Assembly: GCA_003247135.1 (NCBI GenBank)
Contig: QKAW01000055.1
Coordinates: 1 to 64,000, forward strand
Reading direction: 5' to 3'
DNA: 64,000 nucleotides
Origin: Spirochaetales bacterium
Lineage (GTDB): Bacteria > Spirochaetota > Spirochaetia > DSM-2461
The notes below the pieces were generated by a model. That model saw nothing but the letters and a program-made list of their open reading frames with translations, had not been told where the DNA came from and did not search any database. Each line of letters opens with the position of its first letter. Position 1 is the first letter of the stretch. The translations under genes and the position numbers were made by a program. Below, in pieces: positions 11,501 through 17,422 of this stretch.

Positions 11501-11502
11501 AA
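5593..11502 (+). CDS. 1969-residue Ig-like repeat protein with C-terminal outer-membrane barrel
   Basis: The start is taken at ATG 5593 (GGAG 5583-5586) rather than the in-frame GTG 5581, because this gives a standard signal peptide (MKKILNIIFIFIISIYSLSA, then KGKTEE). About 15 or more Ig-like units follow, each with 'G.A.DDDGI..VYYS.D' and 'I.VKA.D..G' strands. The last 160 residues change character: alternating aromatic and polar strands ending '...GIGTRVTLF', a terminal Phe as recognised by the BAM machinery. This suggests a barrel anchor in the outer membrane with the Ig stalk on one side. The first Ig unit is incomplete: it starts mid-domain right after the signal peptide. Its end overlaps the convergent PilZ gene by 4 bases. 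Likely an adhesin or structural surface protein of unknown ligand. Confidence 0.75.
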   Translation: MKKILNIIFIFIISIYSLSAKGKTEESDYKQIGGKENWEYEIPLEGKAPGEYNVLIRAKDKANNETYAGPFDVILDPDSDLPIVSITNPLTFMRVGGDLNIVGTARDDDGIDKVYIKINDEAYEEANGKDFWSYPLSSTRFDDGQNIITVKAVDINGLFGNEQSVVYNQDTLKPKNTIVNYENGAIFSGKVTVNAEVEDANGISKILYSSDNEETYNSIKFEKNETGNIFTFSISIDTEKLEDGPNIYWFKSFDKTGSVAKTAFLFFVDNVGPEITLIDPPQEEKLNGEISISGKITDIIGIESFKYIYGDYEEEIKLYPGNPYWTIKVDTDSKLKEIKLTSVDTSGNKSEINTPLIVDLESDKPKITLNNPTSDKIYKESLTLEGTIVDDDYVKGLFYSIDNGDEVFLKTFNTFYENIDGLQSGKHKITITPVDNNDIQGDTVTIPFEIDSFNPILSINTVLKNSTENIFYSGYPVTTDGGYKILGSISAGNAIDKLEVRIGNTEFIPLEFVSLEQNTSTFSINVNSDFPYGITEISLLVTDVYGNKSQIIDEIYVKNYTKNSDDWGLYHIPVKSSDYIYLEKNIGFEMIFVGPDIISIKPSTKTEVFEVQRENKNIKIIPKKLGKIENVKFIIETAKGFFETREFNFIYDDVPPEIELKSPIINSNLSSSLLFQGRIIEDFLQKVEYRFSNSEEYKNIEFNSSNSFTQTIEIPETTAESLTITVRATDKTGNQKSVYRTFTIDENKFIQTLTQEEITGNTGVFTDNPLLFLNYPKNNQTFFTDPVISGFARDDDSVKSIKISTTPEIKDAEVINKDKIVTKVYEIEGLFDISLKEFGDGFKSLDIVAIDENGVESQIKTITYRFEPNKSYIKVNSYTDSQGENLYKNGVYIDNDTNSKLSGEITGGIKGNLEFSYNTDEFKPVLMYNNSFTIPTKGKTVWGQNLLRLKFTDKYGRVYLYNTFFYIVDKKYSRELRDSDGIYFNKMYSENEYVDITGNKVFTGFFIGRNIESIKLETKKGQLPNFFDLYRKNSRLIIHSLGNGISEEVRVVVKSIDGDIYYSDYYKFISDNNKPDLVVDTADKQFIQNEIELKGSVKDDIKIKSLEYSINNGITWNNIELKSAPVLEKKEKYTANSILDRDTIKKVEVEEYIFSHKLDLTMLKDNGYTVLVKVTDFYGNYTLDKRSFIKDSTNPKLELFIPGEDEVNGIVTLIGKSSDNMELNNVSYSFDGTNFINVGREGVFNFDVNFGNYNDFPESFTIKSTDMSGNFTEIFPLFNINQLRDKPVVQIQTPQEKETIRNDFVISGMAFDDDGIDTIYYSLDGGELKPVAKGENNFSVNIELDSIENNEHIITVKAVDILGIESDIVTSSFWVSKEEPTSRLILPKIDETKRNSIKLVGSSFDKNGIKSVYVSTDNGISYQLADGKEDWNYTFNTKNIKDGTYSLFVKAYDKLDTEGFYSTLINIDNTPPELIINQPVDGDILSDKILFSGRSMDNISLKEVKYKIFSHNSSSENNILVAEGELTKNGIFNIDIPLEGYELGDYNIELIAFDDANNRSISTRNFTVTEGDSAGDLELLFPQSGSTHTSYFEIAGKVTGHKKVDFVDCYIDDNIYSEIKVNEFNYFNLIVDSFMLKDGLHKVKVVGKLDDGQVYDTPEYEFSVKNSGAWVNITSMKTGDNISGRPFLTGEAGSYGQDVKPVLVEVSLDNGQIFLPADGTSQWKFRVETWQYEDGLTPVLVRAIFSNDEIRTARIAVNIDKTPPVVSILEDIEKGAFNDSIKISGISSDANGLTDISVILRDGSKSNYEIPGIFQGMFIDAESGFGKLYGVGIGLTFFDDNVKLQFTIGETRTASVDARIKGLFWGGKLLANLYSLDYGYLFGPDFSIFSSTLSLGASFTNKTLSIGSEDSIMWYSAIVGQLELLKVKFNNDYLSSQSIYIDFEATLISSENTGGFFPKLGIGTRVTLF

Positions 11503-12281
11503 TTTGAACCATATATATTGGATATTTCCTGCTCTATATTAGACTGAAGGACTTCTCCAATATATTTGTGAATTTTAAATTTGCTATCATCTGTAATATT
11601 ATTTGTAAACATAACAACCATCAATTTTTTGTTATCTGAAATTTCCCGGGAACCAAAGAAAATAGCATCAACTAATATAAGTTTTCCATTTAATTTTAAC
11701 TGAATTTTTCGTAAAAGAGCATTTTTTGATAATGTTGTTGGCTCATCGAATATAAACGACATACCTGCAGAACTAATATCAAGAATAGTTCCTGTTTTTA
11801 ACTCACTCCCTATTTGAACATTGAATGTAGATTTTAAAATATTATTAGAAGTAGCTCTAATGTATTTTCTTTTACCCTTACATTCGTTTACTTCAAGGGT
11901 TTTAAGAATGATTTTTTTACTATCCTCTTTTCCTAGTTTTAATTGAATAAAACCACATGTAACATTTAACTCCAGAAGGTATTTTTGTGAAAGTTGCTCA
12001 TTTTCATTATATGTTAATATTCCAACTTGTGTTCCTATATAATCAGGGTTGTTTGTTATAGAATCAACATAATCAATCCATTCAGCCTCATTAAGATTTT
12101 CGTCGATGTTGATAAAAATCAAGGAGCCCGGATATTTTTTTAGAAGCAGTTTTACCTTTTTATAATCTTTCAAAGTATAAATTTCATACTCATTCTCTAT
12201 TAATTCATGCACTAAATCTGATTGTATAACACTGTGAGGATATAAAAAAAATATCTTTTTTCCAAATTCATTTTGATTCAT
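11499..12281 (-). CDS. Receiver-like plus PilZ domain protein (c-di-GMP binding)
   Basis: 260 residues. The first ~125 residues resemble a response-regulator receiver fold (KIFFLYPHS, LIFINID, VGILTYN) but the acidic phosphorylation pocket is not evident. The second half is a PilZ domain: 'KRKYIRA' supplies the basic RxxxR-like element and 'DISSAGMSF' the D/NxSxxG motif that together bind cyclic di-GMP. In spirochaetes PilZ proteins link c-di-GMP to motility and envelope functions. It is a single gene facing the divergent iron-sulfur protein gene. No Shine-Dalgarno precedes the ATG; a promoter places the transcript start at or next to it (see promoter entry). Its stop shares TTAA with the convergent Ig-protein stop. 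Confidence 0.75.
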   Translation of the reverse strand: MNQNEFGKKIFFLYPHSVIQSDLVHELIENEYEIYTLKDYKKVKLLLKKYPGSLIFINIDENLNEAEWIDYVDSITNNPDYIGTQVGILTYNENEQLSQKYLLELNVTCGFIQLKLGKEDSKKIILKTLEVNECKGKRKYIRATSNNILKSTFNVQIGSELKTGTILDISSAGMSFIFDEPTTLSKNALLRKIQLKLNGKLILVDAIFFGSREISDNKKLMVVMFTNNITDDSKFKIHKYIGEVLQSNIEQEISNIYGSN

Positions 12282-12286
12282 ATTTT

Positions 12287-12315
12287 ATTTTAATCAATCT
12301 TAATAAATATGACAA
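12287..12315 (-). promoter_or_regulatory. Sigma-70-type promoter of the PilZ gene, probably leaderless
   Basis: On the minus strand TTGTCA (12315-12310), a 17-base spacer and TAAAAT (12292-12287) are followed by only five bases before the ATG at 12281. The transcript should start at or within a base of the ATG, which agrees with the missing ribosome-binding site. Confidence 0.55.
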
Positions 12316-12328
12316 CACAATTTTATAG

Positions 12329-12357
12329 TTGACTAAGAACTATATGTTTTATATTAT
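12329..12357 (+). promoter_or_regulatory. Sigma-70-type promoter of the iron-sulfur protein gene
   Basis: TTGACT (12329-12334), 17-base spacer, TATTAT (12352-12357). TAGGAG at 12375-12380 precedes the ATG at 12388. It lies back to back with the PilZ promoter, the two -35 boxes being 13 bases apart. Confidence 0.65.
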
Positions 12358-12387
12358 ATAGTGAATTTATTATATAGGAGTTTATAA

Positions 12388-12894
12388 ATGAAGTTTAACG
12401 AAGTTCGTTGGATTATAATTGTTATGTTTTTTGTACTTTCGATTACAAATATATGGTTTGGTCTGTTTGGAGTTATTTGCATGGGGCTTCCAATATTTCA
12501 AGCCTTACGAGGAAAGGGTAAACTACACTGTAAGAGTCATTGTCCCAGGGGTTCATTTCTTTCAAAAGTGGTTTCAAAAATATCTTTAAGAAATTCATTA
12601 CCAAAATTTATGCTAACTAATGGGTTTAAAAATACTCTACTAATTATAATGGGAGTAATGCTTACAATTTCCATGATTCATTCAGGTGGGAATCCTAAAA
12701 AAATTGCCTTTGGACTCTTCAGATTAATGGGGATCTCTTTTATATTTGGAATTGTTCTTGGTATTTTCTTTAAACCAAAAGCCTGGTGTGCAATTTGTCC
12801 AATGGGACATTCAACAACACTAATTACAAATCTAAAAACCAGAAATAAGTTTAAAAGGGAACAGATAGAGGAAATTAAAAAGAAAAGAGCATAA
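12388..12894 (+). CDS. Small membrane protein with 4Fe-4S-type cysteine motifs (Fer4_5-like)
   Basis: 168 residues with about three to four hydrophobic segments. Two cysteine motifs flank the membrane core: 'CKSHCPRG' near residues 48-55 and 'CAICPMG' near residues 131-137. The CxxxCP and CxxCP patterns are those of NapH/CcoG/RnfB-neighbour type membrane iron-sulfur proteins of the Fer4_5 group, which pass electrons across or along the membrane. There are only four cysteines of this type, too few for two full clusters, so one bridging cluster or a different redox role is possible. A TAGGAG ribosome site supports the start. It is monocistronic, with its own promoter and a shared bidirectional terminator. 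The redox partner cannot be read from the context. Confidence 0.6.
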   Translation: MKFNEVRWIIIVMFFVLSITNIWFGLFGVICMGLPIFQALRGKGKLHCKSHCPRGSFLSKVVSKISLRNSLPKFMLTNGFKNTLLIIMGVMLTISMIHSGGNPKKIAFGLFRLMGISFIFGIVLGIFFKPKAWCAICPMGHSTTLITNLKTRNKFKREQIEEIKKKRA

Positions 12895-12920
12895 AAAAAG
12901 GGATAAAAATCCCTTTTTTT
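12893..12920. terminator. Bidirectional intrinsic terminator
   Basis: Perfect 12-base inverted repeat, A7GGGAT / ATCCCT7 with an AAAA loop. It serves the iron-sulfur gene on plus and the MCP gene on minus, giving a T7 tract in both directions. It overlaps the plus-strand stop codon. Confidence 0.9.
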
Positions 12921-14901
12921 AATTTGTAACTTTGTTTTTTAGAAAACTGCTATACTCTTTATCAGTACCCATTATATGTTCTAAAATCCAATCCTGTAAA
13001 AATTCCAGTAATTCTGTAGATAGTACTTTTTTCCCATGCTGTGCATCCTCCAATAATCCTCTGGCTGTTTTAAGCATTGTATTATGAATTCTGATATGAT
13101 CTTCTTTTCCAGGAAAATTAAACTGCTCAAATGCTTCTTCTTCAGCTTTAAAATGATAGTCTGTGTAATCTACAAGCTCTTTAACAATTTCTGTTACACT
13201 TTTCCCCGCAAGTCCATTTGACATGGCATTAGATAGCTTATTTATAATTGAAAATAGTTTTTTGTGATGTTCGTCAAACTTTTTAACACCAACAGAAAGT
13301 TCAGGAGTAAATGTAACCAGTGAGTCACTACTTAATGCTGTTAAAATATCAACAATAGTTGCTGATAACTCGGTTAAATTTCCAAATAATTCATTAATAC
13401 CTTCATAATTATTTTTAGATGTTTTTTCTGAAATCTCTTCTATTACTCTATGCAGCTCATCATGATTGGATATTAAGATCCTCTTCTGATCATTAGAAAT
13501 TTCATTTCTATCTACACTACTAAGCCATTTCCCTAAATTACACTCTTTACTAGAAACCAGTTTGGCATCAGAAATGCTCATAGTTCCATCTATAATAGCC
13601 CGTGTTTTGGCAATCCAGTTTATATGATCTAAAATAAGATTTTTGAACTTAATTTTAGAAAGTAAATCAGAGTTTATTTCATCACTGGAAGATAGAGAAG
13701 ACACACTGTTAACAAGCTCTTGTAAAACTTTATTAATTTCAAAATAGGATTGGGATAGTCTTGTTGAAACAATATTAATCTCTTTTGACTCTTTGTGAAG
13801 ATCTTCCATAGAATCATTTAAAATATTTGATAACTGTTTTGTATTTTCAAAGGTTGAAGTAACACCTCGTGCCCCAATTTCCATTTCAGAGATTGAGTTC
13901 TTGTTTTGTTCTGATATAGTAACAAGCTCAGTTATATTTGTTGTTACATCCTTAGCACTACTTAATAGAAGGTTTGATCTCCTATTAATGTCACTAAAAG
14001 CTGTAGCAACCTTTGTTACATCATTTTCAATTTTCTTGAATGATTCACCGCTAGAGTTACTTAAACTAGACGCCAATGTAATATTTTTATCAAGCTCTTT
14101 AAGAGTTAATGATATATTTTTTGCATTATCCGCAGTAAGTGATGCAAGTTTTCGAATCTCTTCTGCAACAACTGCAAAACCTTTACCCGCCTCACCTGCA
14201 TGTGCAGCTTCAATTGCAGCATTCATACTAAGTAGATTGGTTTTAGAAGCAATACTATTAATAATTGTATTTAAAGATAAAACAGCTTCTACGCTATCTT
14301 TAACAGTTTTTATACACTCATTAGTCTGTATAATTTTTTTGGATCCATCCGCAGTTAAATTTACCAGATTTTCAGAGTCTTTAATTCTTTCACTCGCCAC
14401 CGAAGCAATTGTATCTATCGATTCTGCCATTGTTGTTATAGATTCATAATTTTCATTAACTTTTTTATTCTGCAATTCAATTTTATTATTTAGACTGGCA
14501 ATAGATGCATGTATCTCCTCAATAGCTGCAGAACCTTCTAGAATATGATCTGTAAGATTATTTGTTATTTTTACATTTTTATCAGTATCTACACTTATTT
14601 TTGAAGAAGTTAATAGAATTTTCTGAACCTGAGTATTTAATCTTCCACTGGATTTTTCTGTTCTGATACTTACATTATTAATTGATTGAAAAAAAACAGC
14701 TACTTTATGAATGGATTTTTTTAGCTTAAGTAGATGATTGTTTCCTGGAATAAGATCAGGTATTTCATCGGTTCTTTCAATATTTCCTTTGGAAAAATCA
14801 TCGATTTTACTGAATAAATCTTTGTGTGTATCTTTTTTTTTGAATAGTACAAAAGATTCAGCTAAAAGTAATAAAACTAATACAACAATAATTATTAACA
14901 T
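12919..14901 (-). CDS. Methyl-accepting chemotaxis protein with CZB and C-terminal bacteriohemerythrin domains
   Basis: 660 residues. An N-terminal anchor helix (1-20) is followed directly by cytoplasm with no periplasmic sensor. The MCP signalling hairpin tip is at about 218-250 ([19 protein letters not shown]). A CZB zinc-binding domain follows with His426, Cys454 in 'CNLGKW', His480 and His484. A hemerythrin domain occupies about 530-660 with His545/546, His583, Glu587, His602, His606, His642 and Asp647, the full di-iron ligand set (HxxxE, HxxxH, HxxxxD). The receptor therefore probably senses intracellular oxygen, nitric oxide or redox state, and zinc or hypochlorite through CZB, and feeds CheA. 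Its ribosome site GGGGG sits in a hairpin (separate entry). Monocistronic. Confidence 0.9.
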   Translation of the reverse strand: MLIIIVVLVLLLLAESFVLFKKKDTHKDLFSKIDDFSKGNIERTDEIPDLIPGNNHLLKLKKSIHKVAVFFQSINNVSIRTEKSSGRLNTQVQKILLTSSKISVDTDKNVKITNNLTDHILEGSAAIEEIHASIASLNNKIELQNKKVNENYESITTMAESIDTIASVASERIKDSENLVNLTADGSKKIIQTNECIKTVKDSVEAVLSLNTIINSIASKTNLLSMNAAIEAAHAGEAGKGFAVVAEEIRKLASLTADNAKNISLTLKELDKNITLASSLSNSSGESFKKIENDVTKVATAFSDINRRSNLLLSSAKDVTTNITELVTISEQNKNSISEMEIGARGVTSTFENTKQLSNILNDSMEDLHKESKEINIVSTRLSQSYFEINKVLQELVNSVSSLSSSDEINSDLLSKIKFKNLILDHINWIAKTRAIIDGTMSISDAKLVSSKECNLGKWLSSVDRNEISNDQKRILISNHDELHRVIEEISEKTSKNNYEGINELFGNLTELSATIVDILTALSSDSLVTFTPELSVGVKKFDEHHKKLFSIINKLSNAMSNGLAGKSVTEIVKELVDYTDYHFKAEEEAFEQFNFPGKEDHIRIHNTMLKTARGLLEDAQHGKKVLSTELLEFLQDWILEHIMGTDKEYSSFLKNKVTN

Positions 14902-14904
14902 AAA

Positions 14905-14928
14905 ACCCCCATAAAGTTATATAGGGGT
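14905..14928 (-). promoter_or_regulatory. Hairpin masking the MCP ribosome-binding site
   Basis: In the mRNA, ACCCCUAUA (14928-14920) pairs with UAUGGGGGU (14913-14905) around the loop UAACUU: nine pairs including one G-U. The right arm contains the GGGGG Shine-Dalgarno that ends 4 bases before the AUG. When the hairpin is formed, translation should be reduced. A DNA operator is the alternative reading. Confidence 0.45.
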
Positions 14929-14959
14929 ATTTTAATATATATTTACTAATTAGACCATA

Positions 14960-15484
14960 CTAATATTTTTCATCTGCAAAATTTAGCCAGCCACCAGCTT
15001 TAACTAAATCTTTGTCAAATTCAGATATAGAAAATGGAATTTCTTCAGTCTTTCCATCAGCTTCAATTGAAATAATACTTTTAGTTAAATCAACACTAAC
15101 AGTTGTTGTCTTTGTTGAGTATTTTTCAAAAATCTGATCGATGACGTTCTTTTTCAAAGATATAGCTAACATTCCGCAGTTATACATATTCTGTCTGAAT
15201 ATTCGAGCAAAACCTTCAGCGATAACAACATTAATATCATTCATTTCCAAAGCCCATGGAGCATGTTCTCTAGAGGAACCACAACCAAAGTTATCTCTGG
15301 TTATAATAACTGAATTTTCTACAATGTCTGACTTCTGATTAAAGCCATCCAACTCAAGATCTTCCAACAGGAATGGTTTTAATGCTTCTTTTGTTACTTC
15401 CGTTAAGTATCTGGCAGGAATAATTTCATCTGTATTAATATCAGATCTATCTAGAAAAAGAACTTTACCTTTGAAATTTTTCAT
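14960..15484 (-). CDS. leuD: Isopropylmalate/homoaconitate-type dehydratase small subunit
   Basis: 174 residues, the swivel-domain subunit of a two-subunit aconitase-family hydro-lyase. It shows 'DRSDINTDEIIPARYL' with the substrate-selecting loop, and 'NFGCGSSREHAPWAL', the family signature. The loop reads YLTE, unlike the YLRT and YLVY forms assigned to homoaconitase and isopropylmalate isomerase in methanogens, so the substrate cannot be fixed from sequence. Its ATG overlaps the stop of the large subunit (TAATG), so the two are coupled. There are no leuA, leuB or leuE-like neighbours, which weakens a simple leucine role; citraconate/mesaconate, 2,3-dimethylmalate or homoaconitate substrates are alternatives. 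The symbol denotes the family. Confidence 0.75.
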   Translation of the reverse strand: MKNFKGKVLFLDRSDINTDEIIPARYLTEVTKEALKPFLLEDLELDGFNQKSDIVENSVIITRDNFGCGSSREHAPWALEMNDINVVIAEGFARIFRQNMYNCGMLAISLKKNVIDQIFEKYSTKTTTVSVDLTKSIISIEADGKTEEIPFSISEFDKDLVKAGGWLNFADEKY

Positions 15485-16767
15485 TATTTAATCTCCTTTG
15501 CTAAAGTTATTGTCCCTGTAATTGCAGCAGCTGCAGCAGAAGCTGGACTCATTAAATGTACCATTCCACCTTTACCCATTCTTCCAGCAAAATTTCTGTT
15601 GGTTGTAGAAGCACAAACTTCTCCATTTGCAAGAACTCCGTTACTCATTCCAAGACATGCTCCACAAGTAGGGTTTGTTACACAAAATCCTGCTTCATCA
15701 AAGATCTCTAATAGACCCTCTTTTAAAGCCATGTTGTAAGTTTTTGGACTTGCTGGAGATACAATAGCTCTTACAAATTTATTTACTTTCTTTCCTTTAA
15801 TTACAGCAGCAGCTTCTCTTAAGTCCTCAATTCGACCATTTGTACAACTACCAATATATACCTGATCAACTTTTGTTCCTTTTAAGCTTTCAATTGTTTC
15901 TACCTGATCAGGTTTAAAGCCAACTGTAGCAACAGGAACAACTTTACTTGCATCAAATTCTATTACTTGAGCATAGGTAGCATCTGAATCAGATATCCAT
16001 TTAGAGTAATCTTTTAATGCATCTTCCTTGGTTTTAAATTCTTCCTTAATAAATGGCCACAGATACTCAACAGTGGTCATATCCGGATAACAAATCCCAA
16101 CTGTTCCACCTGCTTCAATAGCCATATTACAAACAGTCATTCTCTCTTCCATAGTCATCTGAGAAATAACATTTCCTGTAAACTCAATTACTTTATTTGT
16201 TGCCCCATTCACAGTTAAGAGTTTTATAATGGATAATATGATATCCTTTGCATAAACTCCTTCTTGTTTTTGGCCAGTTACATTTATTTTGATAGTTTCT
16301 GGTGTTTTAAAAGTACAAATTCCTTTAAGAATTCCAACTTGGAGATCTGTAGTTCCAACTCCAGCAGCAAAAGCTCCAAATGCACCATGGGTACATGTAT
16401 GGCTATCTCCCATTATTATTGTATAACCTGGTCTTGAAAATCCGTTTTCAGGAAAAATTGCATGACAGACACCATTTTTTCCTATATCAAAAAAATCCTT
16501 TATATCATGTCTTCTAGCCCAGTCTCTTAAAATTTTAGCTTGCTCAGCAGTTTTACTATCCTTGGATGGAGTTACATGATCTACTACCGCTTTAATCTTG
16601 GTATTATCGAAAACTCTATCCTTTCCTTTTGATACTAGGTCATTAATTGCTACAGGTGTAGTAATCTCATGACAAAATACAGCATCTAATTTTAGTACAC
16701 TTATGCCACCGCTTTGTGTATCAACAGTATGTGCTTCAAATATTTTCTCAGCAATTGTTTTTCCCAT
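15484..16767 (-). CDS. leuC: Isopropylmalate/homoaconitate-type dehydratase large subunit
   Basis: 427 residues, the short LeuC/homoaconitase form. It carries the three cysteines of a catalytic 4Fe-4S cluster: Cys308 in 'GSCTNGR', and Cys368 and Cys371 in 'PTCGACLG'. 'GDSHTCTHGAFGAFAAGVG' supplies the substrate-binding histidines. It isomerises or dehydrates a hydroxy di- or tricarboxylate with the small subunit encoded next. It follows the XRE-cupin regulator by only 3 bases with a clear AAGGAG site, so the three genes are one operon controlled by that regulator. Lack of other leucine genes leaves the physiological substrate open. Confidence 0.8.
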   Translation of the reverse strand: MGKTIAEKIFEAHTVDTQSGGISVLKLDAVFCHEITTPVAINDLVSKGKDRVFDNTKIKAVVDHVTPSKDSKTAEQAKILRDWARRHDIKDFFDIGKNGVCHAIFPENGFSRPGYTIIMGDSHTCTHGAFGAFAAGVGTTDLQVGILKGICTFKTPETIKINVTGQKQEGVYAKDIILSIIKLLTVNGATNKVIEFTGNVISQMTMEERMTVCNMAIEAGGTVGICYPDMTTVEYLWPFIKEEFKTKEDALKDYSKWISDSDATYAQVIEFDASKVVPVATVGFKPDQVETIESLKGTKVDQVYIGSCTNGRIEDLREAAAVIKGKKVNKFVRAIVSPASPKTYNMALKEGLLEIFDEAGFCVTNPTCGACLGMSNGVLANGEVCASTTNRNFAGRMGKGGMVHLMSPASAAAAAITGTITLAKEIK

Positions 16768-16770
16768 CTT

Positions 16771-17352
16771 TTACTCCTTAAAAAATAGTATTTTAGGTGG
16801 ATTAACCATCCAGAGAGCTTTCAAAGGCTCATCTGAAGTGCACTCAACCTTATGTGGAATTTCAGAGGAAAAGGATATACTATCACCTGCGGAAAAAAAG
16901 AATTCATCTTTTCCATAGGTTAATTTTCCTTTTCCTTCCAAAATATAACCAAATTCATTTCCTGTATGACCATAGTCATCATGTCCCTTAATTGAACCTT
17001 TACTAATTTCCATAATAAAGCTTTCTATAGCATATTTCTCCAGGGCATTAGGGAGAATTGAGAGTTGATGATATGTAATACCATCAGTTTTAATTATTTT
17101 TCTCTCATTTTTTCTTAAAATATTAACTTTTCTTTTTTTCTGATAGTCTGAAAATAGATAGTCCAGATCTATTGATAGTGCATCGGCTATTGCAAAAAGT
17201 GTATCTATAGAGGGTGAAACCTTATTTCTCTCTATTTGGGAAATAAGACTTTCGGATACATTAATTTTTTTTGCAACAGTTTTAAGAGTTAAACCTTTCT
17301 TCTCTCTAACTTCTCTTAATTTCTCACCAAATCTATACTCTATCTTCTTCAT
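16771..17352 (-). CDS. XRE-family regulator with C-terminal cupin sensor
   Basis: 193 residues. The N-terminal helix-turn-helix (about 5-65) includes 'LTLKTVAKKINVSESLISQ' and 'VSPSIDTLFAIADAL'. After a basic linker a cupin barrel (about 95-190) has 'GHTGNEFGYILEGKGKL' and 'GDSISFSSEIPHKV'. This architecture is that of PuuR/SinR-like cupin repressors that bind a small metabolite. It is the first gene of the operon with the two dehydratase subunits and probably senses their substrate or product. Its promoter is covered by repeated TTAAGT hexamers (separate entry), which argues for autoregulation. Confidence 0.85.
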   Translation of the reverse strand: MKKIEYRFGEKLREVREKKGLTLKTVAKKINVSESLISQIERNKVSPSIDTLFAIADALSIDLDYLFSDYQKKRKVNILRKNERKIIKTDGITYHQLSILPNALEKYAIESFIMEISKGSIKGHDDYGHTGNEFGYILEGKGKLTYGKDEFFFSAGDSISFSSEIPHKVECTSDEPLKALWMVNPPKILFFKE

Positions 17353-17356
17353 GATT

Positions 17357-17404
17357 ACTTAACTCTCTTAAGTATATTTTAAGTGTGCAGCTATTAAGTG
17401 TCAA
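17357..17404 (-). promoter_or_regulatory. Promoter of the XRE-dehydratase operon with four ACTTAA/TTAAGT hexamers
   Basis: Minus-strand promoter: TTGACA (17404-17399), 17-base spacer, TAAAAT (17381-17376). On the plus strand ACTTAA lies at 17357-17362 and TTAAGT at 17368-17373, 17379-17384 and 17394-17399. The first two form an inverted repeat around CTCTC at the transcript start. Sites 2 and 3 are one helical turn apart, and the last abuts the -35. This is the pattern expected of repressor half-sites. Confidence 0.7.
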
Positions 17405-17422
17405 TAGTCACTAAAAGAAATT

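Noticed and set aside
11495-11505. Terminator between the convergent giant Ig and PilZ genes
   Set aside because: The two stops overlap in TTAA and no hairpin is present; transcripts must overlap or end by another means.
13901-14449. 182-residue open frame on the plus strand opposite the MCP gene
   Set aside because: It mirrors the coiled-coil codons of the MCP, is low-complexity (Ser/Leu/Ile), and has no ribosome site or domain.
15484-16767. Aconitase A or B
   Set aside because: 427 residues with a separate swivel subunit is the LeuC/homoaconitase form, not the single-chain aconitases.
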